Part shown: positions 1 to 11,300 of the stretch, piece after piece | Layout of the letters: each line of letters opens with the position of its first letter | Numbering within the stretch: position 1 is the first letter of the stretch | Origin: an uncultured bacterium | Lineage (GTDB): Bacteria > Actinomycetota > Coriobacteriia > Coriobacteriales > Coriobacteriaceae | Assembly (NCBI GenBank): GCA_905214105.1 | Contig: CAJMKK010000002.1 | Span: 124,001 to 188,000, forward strand | DNA: 64,000 nucleotides | Direction of reading: 5' to 3' | Program-made: the position numbers and the translations under genes | Notes under the pieces: generated by a model | Databases searched by the model: none | The model's input: the letters and a program-made list of their open reading frames with translations, nothing else | What the model was told of the DNA's origin: nothing

Positions 1-558
1 TCGAAAAACGAAGAGATCATCAACTCGCTTAAAGATTTGGTGCGCGGTCATATCCTGGTTTTTCAGGGCAAAGACGCCTCTGGCTTTTACTCGAATCCGC
101 TGGTCCCTACGACCACCACGGTGACCCAGGACGGGGCCAGCGTCACCGTCATTACGCAGAGCTTTACCATCCCAAAGTCGAGCTTTTACGCTGCGGACTC
201 AAATAGCACGACCGAAACCGTCACCAAAACCCTCTACTGGATTTGGCCGGAGCAGTTCAAGAGCTATGTTCACACGGGCAACGCCGGCTACGGTGGCAAC
301 CTTTTCGCTAACACAGGCGACGAGGGGGGATACACAACCCTCGTCGGCGACATCAACAATAACCACGCGCGCTATTTCCGCGCCGATAGCACGAGCGTGC
401 CAGGTCAGGCGCCTAGCGCGGTTCCGCCTGTCGGAGCCGGCATGTCCTCTGCGGATGTGGAGACCTGCGCCAATTATTACAACAACGCCGACGAGATTAT
501 CGGCAAGAACGTCAAGTACATTCGCGTGCGCTTCACCGCCAAGGAGGCGGATAAATAA
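1..558 (+). CDS. Partial exported or surface protein, 5' end outside the window
   Basis: The reading frame is open from base 1, so the true start lies upstream and only the last 185 codons are seen. The visible part has no membrane segment. It is rich in Thr, Ser, Asn, Tyr and Gly, with stretches such as TTTVTQDGASVTVITQSFTI that look like an extracytoplasmic beta-strand domain. The stop codon TAA is followed at once by the ATG of the next gene, and that gene's ribosome binding site (AAGGAGG, 541-547) lies inside this frame, so the two are translationally coupled. The gene belongs to an operon with two small membrane-anchored proteins and a giant surface protein, and a structural or pilin-like surface role is inferred from that context only. 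I do not recognise the family. Confidence 0.7.
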   Translation, partial: SKNEEIINSLKDLVRGHILVFQGKDASGFYSNPLVPTTTTVTQDGASVTVITQSFTIPKSSFYAADSNSTTETVTKTLYWIWPEQFKSYVHTGNAGYGGNLFANTGDEGGYTTLVGDINNNHARYFRADSTSVPGQAPSAVPPVGAGMSSADVETCANYYNNADEIIGKNVKYIRVRFTAKEADK

Positions 559-1398
559 ATGGACGAGCAGCTTAATGCCCGCGAGCAGGGCGATATCAAA
601 CACAACGAAGGAGCGGCAAACCCCGGCGGCAACGGGTTCGGCTCGCACGGCGAAGCGCGTCCGGCTGGCCGCATCGAGCGCATCAAGGCTTGGGTGAGCG
701 ACCACCGTCGCGAATCCCTGGCCATCGTGGGTCTGGTGGCCGTGCTTCTCGTGTTGCTGGGATTGACGCTCGGATGGTTCGTCGATGCCAATCGCGGCTC
801 CACCGTCGGCAAGATCAAGGAGCCGGCAGAGCTCAAGGTGCTGGGCCCCAACGCTACGGCAGCCGAGCAGATCGACCTGAGCTACAACCCCGAATACGGC
901 GATACCAAGACTGGCAGCACGGTGACGCTCAAGCGCCCGTTTTGCGTGCAGACGGGCGGCGACGGGTTTGAGCTGCAGCTTGCGAATACGACCAACATTA
1001 AAGGTCTCACTATCGAGCTGTATAAAGCCGAGAATCCGGGCCTAGGTGATACTCCCGACGTGAGCGGCACTGCGGGCGGCAAGCCCTATAGCTGGAAAAT
1101 GTCTGGAACGGATCTGCTGAAGAGCTTCACGCCCATTAACGACCCGGGCGACGGCCTGGCAGCCGTGCCGGGCGAGGGCACAAGCGACCCTACATTCAAG
1201 GACTATCAAAACGTCCAGCGCAACGCGCGCCCGCTCTACCGATACAAGAAATTCGGCAAAAGCGAACTCAACGCCAAGACGCTCGACGGCTCGACTGGCA
1301 ATGACACACTCAACTTTATCATCAAGCTTTCGTGGGACGAGAGCACCAAAGAGACCGACGTGATCTACCTGATAGCGCGCAACACGAGCGGTAAGTAG
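559..1398 (+). CDS. Membrane-anchored surface protein, family unknown
   Basis: The 279-residue product has a hydrophilic cytoplasmic tail of about 50 residues, one membrane segment at about 53-74 (ending LLGLTLGWFVDANRG), and an extracytoplasmic domain of about 200 residues. The phrase GWFVDANRGSTVGKI just after the membrane segment loosely recalls the start of SipW-dependent, TasA/camelysin-like proteins (AYFTD...TVG), but the long N-terminal tail is unlike a normal signal peptide. The start is fixed by AAGGAGG at 541 and a start codon touching the previous stop. No catalytic motif was seen. Cleavable versus anchored export cannot be decided from sequence alone. Confidence 0.7.
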   Translation: MDEQLNAREQGDIKHNEGAANPGGNGFGSHGEARPAGRIERIKAWVSDHRRESLAIVGLVAVLLVLLGLTLGWFVDANRGSTVGKIKEPAELKVLGPNATAAEQIDLSYNPEYGDTKTGSTVTLKRPFCVQTGGDGFELQLANTTNIKGLTIELYKAENPGLGDTPDVSGTAGGKPYSWKMSGTDLLKSFTPINDPGDGLAAVPGEGTSDPTFKDYQNVQRNARPLYRYKKFGKSELNAKTLDGSTGNDTLNFIIKLSWDESTKETDVIYLIARNTSGK

Positions 1399-1412
1399 GA
1401 GAGGGGGCGCAC

Positions 1413-2357
1413 ATGGAGAAGCAAGAGAATCAGCAGGATGCCGAGTGCGAGCAGCTGGCAAAAAGCAAAAGCCTAGTCAAGAATAAGCTGGTTGTGGCAG
1501 CAATCGCACTTGTTTGTGCCGTGGCGCTCGTGGCGGGTGGCTACTTTACCTATTCCGCCTACATCGCCAACGGATTTCTTAAGTCCGTCGCCGCGACAGG
1601 CACCGCTCAGAGCCTGTTTGCGAGCGACCTGCTCACGGGCTACATGAGCGCGCCCGGCGATGCCGAGCTTGCCCGCGCCCAGCGCTCCGTTACGGTATAT
1701 CCCAACAACAAGCAGTGCAGCTTCACCTTTAGCATCTATAACTATTTGCTGAGCAACAGCAACTTCTGCAACGATAAAAACGTGACGTATACCTTAACGG
1801 TCGAGGGGTGTGGGCTCGATGGCACCACGTGGAGTTATGCGCCCCAACCCGCCGGCAACGTCAAGCTTCCGGAGAATCAGCCCACCAAGCACGACTACAC
1901 CGTGACGTTCCCTGAGGACAAGTTGGGACATGCCTACTTTGTGATTAAGGCCATGGTTGTTTCGAAGGAGAGCCCCGGCACCGAGCTCACCTGTCTGGCG
2001 GCGAAAGTCGTGCCGTCAAAGAAGGCCGAGGTCAAGACCGCGGCGGTCGAGGGCGCGCTGGTCGATGAGGCTGGCAAGTTTGCTGATTACGCTGCGTACA
2101 ACTACCGCGTGACGGTTACGGGCGCACCGGCAAACGTCGAACTTAGGTGGGGGGAGAACGTGGAGATCGACCCGTTCTTTGAGATCAACCATGGCGCGAC
2201 GGTGGATGCTGCAGCTCGCAAGGCTACGTTCACCATGGAGCCGGGTTCGATGGTCGTCAACTTTTACCGAGCGGACGGCAAAACGCCCGGTGGCTGGGGT
2301 GACCTGGGCATTAACGTGAGTGGAACTACCCTGACGGGCACGACGGAGACTCAATAA
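1413..2357 (+). CDS. Membrane-anchored surface protein, family unknown
   Basis: The product has 314 residues. A charged tail of about 25 residues precedes a single hydrophobic segment (about 27-50, LVVAAIALVCAVALVAGGYF), followed by a beta-rich extracytoplasmic domain with four cysteines (for example CSFTF, FCNDK, GCGLD and LTCLAAK) that could form disulfides. The topology matches the preceding gene, so the two look like paralogous parts of one surface assembly. The binding site GGAGAGGGGG lies just before the ATG and only 14 bases separate it from the previous stop. The function is unknown; a partner or stalk for the giant protein downstream is an inference. Confidence 0.7.
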   Translation: MEKQENQQDAECEQLAKSKSLVKNKLVVAAIALVCAVALVAGGYFTYSAYIANGFLKSVAATGTAQSLFASDLLTGYMSAPGDAELARAQRSVTVYPNNKQCSFTFSIYNYLLSNSNFCNDKNVTYTLTVEGCGLDGTTWSYAPQPAGNVKLPENQPTKHDYTVTFPEDKLGHAYFVIKAMVVSKESPGTELTCLAAKVVPSKKAEVKTAAVEGALVDEAGKFADYAAYNYRVTVTGAPANVELRWGENVEIDPFFEINHGATVDAAARKATFTMEPGSMVVNFYRADGKTPGGWGDLGINVSGTTLTGTTETQ

Positions 2358-2397
2358 CTCTGGAAGCAGAGTTTTTAGGATAAGAGGTACGGAATCG

Positions 2398-5300
2398 ATG
2401 AGAACGGCAAAGCGCATACTCGCAGAGTTCATGACGGTGGTCATGGTGCTCCAAGCATGCTCGCCCACGGTGGTTGCTGTGGCGGCAGGCTGGCAGAACA
2501 TCTCGAACGAGATTGCTGCCGCATCTGCGAAGGCGTTGGATACTGCCGAGGGCGGCGAGACCAACGGCGATGTCACGATCGGGTCTGGGTCGAGTGATAC
2601 CGGCGCCGACAGCGACAGTGCTGGGGATGACGCGGCGAAGGATGACGCTGCAGCAGGCGATACCACCGATAGCGCTACGGGTTCCGATTCCACGGGCGAC
2701 CAGACGGAAGACGACGATGCCGCTGACGATGCCGCCACTGACGACGCCGAGCAAGATGCCGATGATGCGACTTCGGAGGACGCTGATGCCCAGGCGGGTG
2801 CGACGATCACGGATTTGAATAAGCTCGTCGAGCTGCTCGAGAAGAACGGCGCGGAAAGCATCGTGCGCAAAGACGACGAGAGCGGAATCCGAAGCCTCGA
2901 TGTCAAGTCGTCGGAGGCGTTCGCCGTCCTGTCTAACGCCGACGCTTCGCTTTACTATGATGCGCAGATCAAGGTTATCATCACGGGCGATGCGAAGCTC
3001 ACCGAGTCGGCTAATAACGGCATGTCTTTCCAGGGTCTTGGCAGTGATGAATGTCCGTTTGAAGGCAGGATCTATAGGGACGTTGATAGTCCCGTCGAGC
3101 TTACGACTGATCGGACGGTTTTTAATAACCTCAAGCTGTCTGACCAAAACAAAACGGTCAGGATAAAGTGGGTAGGCGCGACTAGCTATAGCGCACCGAT
3201 GGTCGCTTCGAAGGTCAGCGGTGCGGAAAACGGCGAAGAGAGCAAGACACTCATCGCGTCGGTTGACATCGTGGAACCCGTGAACGTTGATGTGAAGGAT
3301 GCGACTTCCGCCTTGACGGCACCCCTCCTGGGTGCGACGACGGGCGACCTTGCTGCGAACGTTACCTATAGCCTCGCCGATTCTCGAAAGAATCTCAACG
3401 CGAATGCGACGGGCAACATTGGCTTGATTGCCAACACGGTCGAGAGCGGGAGCTTGACGGTTGAGTCCGTCACGTTCCCCAACGATCTGACCTCAGGCGG
3501 AGCCGTCAAAACGAGCTCTGGCAACGCTGGCCTGCTCGTAGGCGAAGTCAAGGACGGTGCGACCCTGAGCATTGGCACTCTGGCAAACGTTCCCACCGCC
3601 ACCGTCCAGTCTACGAACGGCTCCGCCGGTGGCGTTGTAGGACTCGTTGGCTCGAGCACGGGTGCCATGGTCAACGTCGCGAAAGCTCTCGACCTACACG
3701 CGCTCACCGTCAAGGGCACAACTGCCAGCGGCGGTTTTATTGGTAAAGCGACCGTGCTCACACTGGGCGCGGATAATAAGCAGATTGGGTGTCCTCTAAA
3801 TATTGGCGACGAGAACAGCGCTTGCTCTGGTGGCGTTATCGGCGACGTGAGCTTTGCGCAAGGATTTGCCGTTACGTCCAATATGTTCGACCTGGGCGAC
3901 CTTGTGACTCTTGGTGCGTCGCAGCGCGCCGGCGCTCTTTTTGGCATGGCCGATATCTCTAATGGAGACATCGTGGTGCAAGGCGGGACGTATAAGAGCA
4001 AACTCGCCTTACCAGAAGATGTTAGTGTCAACGGCAGCTACGGCGGCCTTGTCGGCAAGGTGTTCGCGACGAAAACGGACGACGACGGCGCTTTGCGCGC
4101 CTTTGTTGTTGAAAAGGATGCAGATAATAAGAATACGTGCTCAATTGAGTTTGACCTTGCGAGCAAGTTGTCCGACGCAGGCGGCGTTGTCGGCTATGTT
4201 GGCGATAGCGCAAATCCTAACTCGCAGCCCGTTGCCGTTGTCTTCAACGGCGTGACGGTTGCGTGCAAGGGAGATGCTTCGGCGCGAACGGGTACCGGAA
4301 AGTTCGGTGGCGCCGTGGGCGTTGTCGATACGCGCAATGTCCTTGACGTGCGAGATTTCAAACTTACAAGCGACAATCCTATCGGTAAGGCGCAAAGCAA
4401 CCGTGCCGCGGGAATTGCGGGATCCGCGTGGAATGCTGTAATCAAATTCAGCGGCATCACGGATCTGTCGGGCGCAAGTTTTGCCGAGAACGCCACGACG
4501 GGTCAGCTCGTATACGAGAACCACAACGCGCTGATCTTCGCTGCCGGCAATGGCTCTAATGGTGATCTGGGAGACAAGGGCGCTGCGGTCTGGACCTTCA
4601 AGCGTAGCAACTCAGCCTCAAAGACGGACGACATCGCGACCTACGGTGAAGTTGTTCGTCTGGGCGGCGACTTCATTAAGCTTGATGTGGACACTCATAA
4701 GTTGACCTTGCCGGATTCGCTGACGGCAGCTAACGGTGCCTACGCCCTAACCACAGCTGAGGATTTCGCCAAGCTTGCGATTACCTGGCAAACCAACGGC
4801 TACTACTCGATGGTTGACGGCGTTACCGAAAACAACCTTAACGGCTTGCAGTCCTCGACCATTACGGTGAACGGCACTATTGATCTCAAGGGCACGGGCC
4901 TGACGGGTTTCACGCAGGATCGTGCAGACGGCTCGCAAGTTTTCTCGGGAACGTTGAACGGTGGCGGCACAATCAATCTTGCCGTCGGCGAGGCGTACGG
5001 CAAGCGTGGTGAAGACGTGCTCGACGGCAATAACACGAGCAACGGCAACGGCAAAATCTACCGCCACGGCCGCTTGGGCTTGTTCGCGGCCGTCAACGGT
5101 GCAACCATCTCCAACGTCACAATCGCTGGCTCCATGAAGTTCGATAACGGTTCGGCTATCGATGCCGGGTCGCTTGCGTGTGCCATCGTCGGCAACCTGT
5201 CATTGTCTGGCGTAACGTGCAAAACGAATATCGCGTGCGATGATACGTTTGCCAATGACGTGAACATTGGCGGTATTGCGGGCAGCGTGCTGGCGGCTTC

Positions 5301-8300
5301 TACGGTTGCGTTTAAGGATAACAGCAAGGCTCAAGCGACCATCGCTGCAACTAAAACGCTTAACGGCAATAGTCGCATTGGCGGCGCCATTGGTTATGCG
5401 GGCGATTATGGCTCGTCATTCAATGTTGCGGGCCTCGAAGTCGCCGGATCAATCGAAACTGGCGATTGCGCCGGCGGCAAGATTGCCCAAGTCGGTGGTC
5501 TTATCGGCTGCATCGCACAGAGTACCTACAATGCAGGGACAATAGCCAACTCAGCTGATAAGTACGTGAACATTTCGGGCCTTTCGTTCAATTCATTCGA
5601 AATGAAAGTCGGCAGGAACGGCGATAAGCTCAATGGCACGGGTGGTTTCTTGGGTTATAGCTGGGGCAACGCGGTCGTAACTATCGGAGATGAGAGCATT
5701 AACAAGAATGAAAACTCTTATGCTCTGAAAACGACCAACGCTTCTATAACCGCGACTGCGGATGATTCCAAGGAACTCGGTGGTCTTGTATACGCCGCGA
5801 GCGGCCACTGGATTATCAACAACTATGCCATCGATCTCTCGGGCACAACCATTAATGCGGGCGCCGCTCAGACGCTCGGCGTTCTAGTTTGCCGCGGCTG
5901 CAAGGTGGATGATAAGACGACATATGGCGTCGAGAGCTACCTAGGCCTGTACTTGGAGGACAGGGCTTATTGGGATACCGCCTATAGGGTGCCCACCGGC
6001 GAGGGGGCCATCGTTGCGTCGGGCGTAACGTCCTTCGATGAATGGGTTGGCAGCGGTGTAAAACCAAACAACGGCAGCAAGCTCATGGACGCCGACTGGA
6101 ACACGGTCGTTTCGCTACACACACAGAAAAACAAGCTGGACATGGACGGCGATGCCACAAAAGACAACAGCTACCATAATCGCTCGTCTTTCGGTCGAAG
6201 CCAGAATACGAACGGCAATACCCGCTACTTCTACAACCTCGACATAGCCTCTAAGAATTGTGAAGGCGGCTTTAGTGGCAGTCAAATCGATACAGCGGAA
6301 AAGCTGCTCTTATGGTCTGCTTACCGTTATGCTCCCGAAGGTATTCGTTCGACAATCGTTCCCAATGGCACGACAGGGCTCGATGATTCCATAACCATAA
6401 CGGGTACAATCGATTTGGCCGGCTACAGCTATTATCCCACTCAGCCGAGCGGAGAGGTGACGGTTGAGAATGCGACCATTACCTTCTGTTACTCCAAGAT
6501 CAAGGCCGAGCAGAATGGCAACAAGCTAAATTCCGATGCTACCCAGCACGAGAACATGCACTGCGGTCTTTTTCGAACGGTGGCAAACGGCGATCTCACA
6601 GTAAAAAACGTCACTTTGCGTGGTACTGTTGGGCCCGTTATTAATGACGGAAAGAGCTCTGAAGACACTGATGGAGCAAGCGGAAGCTCTTCGGGCGCGC
6701 TCGTGTGCCGCTGCGTGTATGGGTCCAGCGACGGCAATGGCACCAAGATTAGAAAGATCTCAATTGATGGTCTTACGCTCAACAATCTGATTGTCGACGG
6801 CGCCAACAGCGCCACGGATGCTAACGCCTATATGCCTCTGCTCATCAACGAGATGCAGAAGTACGTGAGCCTGAACGCGAAGAATATCAAGACTACTGGG
6901 TACACGAGTGACACCAAGGCGGCTACGTCGCTGTTCGGAAAGCTTGGTGTAGGCAGTGAGGCCGATCAGGTGACGGCAAAGTTTGAGCAAATCAGCTTGC
7001 CCAGCCAAAAGAACAAAACGATCTTCACCCATGCGAGCCTGCTGGAGAGTTTTGGCTACGGAAGCACGAGCACGGGCTCTGCGGACTACACCTTTACTAA
7101 GGCCGATGCCGATGCCGATGCAGGCAAGGTGACATACGGATCTGAGATTGATGGGAGTACGGAGTACCCGGGCAAGCAGCTTTGGTATTACGACGAAGCG
7201 ACGTATGGTGCCGTGAGCGGCTATGTGACGGTTGATGGTAAGAAGGACGGTGACGTCAGGCCTTGGTTTGGTGGCTATCTTCCTTATGTTTATAAGGGAA
7301 AGGCCACCGAGAGCGGCGTCCAATATCATGAAATTAAAGTCAACCAGCGCATTCCAAAGCTGGTAGAGGGATGCGGCACATATGGCGATCCGTATGCCGT
7401 TAAGGACGCGACTGAGATGAACGCCATCGCCAACTACATCAACAACCAAACTGCGCTCGACGGTTGGGAGGTCACCATTGCCGTCAACCAGAGTACGCTC
7501 TGTACTCGCCGCAGCGACAATAAAACCGACAATGAGGTTACGTACGTCTATAAGCAGGCGAAAGACACTGGGAAGAAGTGGGAAAAGAAGACCGGCGACA
7601 CCACTGATCCTTCGGCCACACTTTCCGACGAGATGATGCACCGCTATATCCAAAGCGCGTACTACAGTATTGAACCTACCGGGGGTAATACGATCACCCT
7701 TGACGGCGCATCGTTTGGCGGTTTTGGCAACAAAGCCAACCCGTTCCGTGGCGTCATCGTTGGCAACCCTAAAGGTGATAAAAAGGCAACCATCAAGATA
7801 GAGAATAACGAGGGTTCGCTTCGCGGCCTTATTCCCTATAGTTACGGCAGCGTGGTGCGCGATCTGAATATTCGCTATGTGAACGCGTCGGCGACTATTA
7901 CTTATTCTGCCAAGGATGCCGACGGTGTTCCGACGTCGTTCTTCGGTGGCGTTATCGGCTGCATCCTTGGCGGCGATAACATTATCGACGGTGTGGCCGT
8001 GAATGGGACAACGCCCGATAACTCCACAACCGGCTTTACGGTTGCTGGTGGCGGAACTAAGCCACATCTTGTTCCCATCGGCGGTTACGTTGGTGCCATT
8101 GCGGGCGGCGGTGTGATCTTCCGCAATATGTCAGGGACGTCTTGGCGCGCTGGAACCAGCGACAAGTCTCAGGGTCTTGGAACGGGCAACTTCCGGCAGT
8201 ACGACAATCCCTACGTTGGTCGTGTGATTGATGGCTATGCCTTTAGCGAGGGCTGCAAAGTCGAAAACGGTAACGCTAACTACAAGATCAACGAGCTCAC

Positions 8301-11300
8301 AAACAAGGGAGCTGCCTGCGTCACTACCACGGGCACCGACAACAAGTATATCGGCACTGATGCCGAGGCACCCGTGACCACGGTGGAAAACGCCCAGGGC
8401 CTTTTGGTGCTCTCGGCCATCATTAGCTCGGGTGCGGGTGCTGGAGCGGCACATACTGACTACGCTAATTATGGCGTGTTCCGCGGCTCCAAGGCGTACT
8501 GGGGCAGCGATAAGCAGGACCCGGCGATAAACGGCTACCTGTTTGGCAACAAGGAATATGGTAAGGTGCGAAATGCCAGCTACGACTGCGTGGGCAAGCC
8601 TGCGAGCGCTTCCGGCGATTTCGAAACCGCCAAAAACGATGACCAGAAGGCCCCGGGCAAACAGGGGTGGCACGGCCCGCTCAACCATGATGACGATGTA
8701 AATTCGCCCTACCTGGTGGCGTCCTACGCTGCCGACTACCAAACGGGCTACGTGTGCGCGTCGAAATCGATCGGCATGAGCCTGGAGTTCAAGGAAAATG
8801 CCACCTATGATATGACTGGCTACGGCACGGGATACGTGGGTCTCAGCGGCCGTTACTATTCCAATGCTTGCAGCTCGAACGAGGCGTCCACCGATCGCGA
8901 CCGCATCACGCCGCACGTGGCAACGATCGACGGCAACGGGGCCACCATCACGGTGGGCACCAAAGATGCCACTTACGGCGTCGTCGAATATGCCGATGAC
9001 GACTATAAGGTCTCGGGCGTGGGCGGCCTATTCAGCACCGTGATGTTCACCTCAACCAATGTGGGGCAGAGCGTCACCGCGAATGACGGCGCTCAGGTCA
9101 AAGACCTCACCTTTAGTAACTGCAACGTATCGCTCACGTACAAAGACGCCAACGGTAGCATTGCCTCGGGACCGGCATCGAACGACCTCATCGGCACCGG
9201 CCTTTTGGCGGGCGCAACGGCCAACTACGACGGCAACACGCGTGGCGTCTACCGCAACGTACAGATGAAGAACTGCACCGTGTTGGGCGCAAAGAGCGTA
9301 GGAGGGCTTCTTGGCAGCTCGGGCCGTACCAGCCGAAGGACGGATAACGACGTGACCTATATGGTCAATTTCGGCTCCGGCACGCAGGCGCCCGCGAATC
9401 TCTGTGACTGCTCATACACTGGCCTTAGCGTCACGGGCGAGAAGTACGTTGGCGGCTATGTGGGTGCGATCGCCTCGCCGTGCGGCGTGTGGACAACCGC
9501 GGCCACAGGGGTATACGAGAAGACTATTGGCAAAAACTCGACCATAACCGCCACGGGTACAACACCCTACGTGGGCGGCGTGTTCGGTTATACCTCCAGT
9601 AACGTATCGGTGAACACCAAAATTGGCATCACGGAAGCCGTCGCATCGAGCACGGCAGTCATCTCTGGGGTAAATGTACTCGCCACCGGGTCGAACACCG
9701 ATAAGTACATGGGCGCCGGCGGTGTGGTCGGAAGCGCCTATAGAGGCGTTATTTCTATAAGCAACGTGCGCATTGATGCCGGAGGCGATGCCAAGAGCGC
9801 CATCATCGGCGATGCCACCGGAACGAACAATAGCATCCGTAATGCGGGCGGCTTGATTGGCGAGGTCACGAGCAGTGGCAGCCCCAACACGTACTGGTTT
9901 GAGGACTGTAGCGTCGAGAATATCAACATTGCCGGCACCGACCAATGCTCGGGCGGACTTATCGGCTACTACTTCAGCAATGTGAACATAGCCTGCAACA
10001 ATATCGCGATTGAGAGCGCCACGATCAAGGGCAGGTGGAGCGGCGGTCTACTTGGCGCGATTAACAGCGGTGCCGACGTCATCAACGTCACCAACACAAA
10101 GGTATCTAACACAACGTTTGGCGGAACCTCCAACGGCGGCATTGCGGGCGACGGACGCGGCCAGTTCCATCTGGTAAACGTGCTCATGGACAGCAATACC
10201 TACAAATTGGGCTCTAAGCAGGGCGTGCTCTTAGGCGAGGTTGACACAAACGGCTATAGCCTCTCCGCAGCGGGCGTGAACGTAAAGCTCGGCAACGGCA
10301 AGACCACGCGTGATCTGCCGCCGATGGTTTACACGACCAATGCGGCCGCCGTAAACATGAAGTCGTATATCGCGTTTGGTGACTATAACGACACACTGGA
10401 AGCACCTGACAAGGGGATCACGCTCTACGGCGCGGACAATACCGCCACCACGGCAGCGAGCCCGTATGTGACCACGAGCCCCGTAAGCACGCTGGCGGCG
10501 CGTGCCTCCGACAACGACACCACCGATCGCTACCTGTTTGGCGACGGCGCCACCATCGACACCGCGGCGACCGTCCAGAGCGAGGCAGGCACCGGTGTTG
10601 CCGATCGCTACACCTACACGAATATCGGCGGCATTAATGACAACGGCGCCTATCAAAATAAGTCGAGCTACGATGCCTCATCCGTGGCCAGTAAGTTCAA
10701 TTCGAATAATGATACAAGCAGCAACCAAGCCACAGCGGATTTCCCCGTTTTGGTGATCTCTGGCAACGACAACACGACGGTCAAGAGCTATCTAAACATC
10801 GTCACGAACGGCGGCTTCTCCGATGCCTGCAGATTGAATAACGAGAATGGCACCAATCCGCACGTGACGGCCAAAGCAGAGGTTTTCCAACTCAAGGACG
10901 GTGTGTTCGTTAAAGACGGTGACGCGTCGAACAATCCCACGCTTCGCGTAGTGAACAATGGCAAGAACAATATGTCGTTTAGCCCAAGCTCCGATTGGGA
11001 CAACGGCAAAGGTCGCTTTACGCTCCTGACCGTTACCTTTACCGAGGCGGGTCAGAGCTACAACGTTCAGGTGCCGATCATCGTTAAGCGCAAGCTCGAG
11101 ATCGATTTCACTGCAACGTATGATTACGGCACTCAATTTAAAGAAAAAGACTACGCTAACCTTGGAAAAGATGCACACGTGCTTACGAGCTTTGGCGAGC
11201 CGATGACGGGTCTGCTTACCTGGACATACAATTCTGCCAATGGGAAGGAAGTCGACTTTGGCTGGGACAGCTATATGGCTGCTGGCGGCTCGATGAAGGG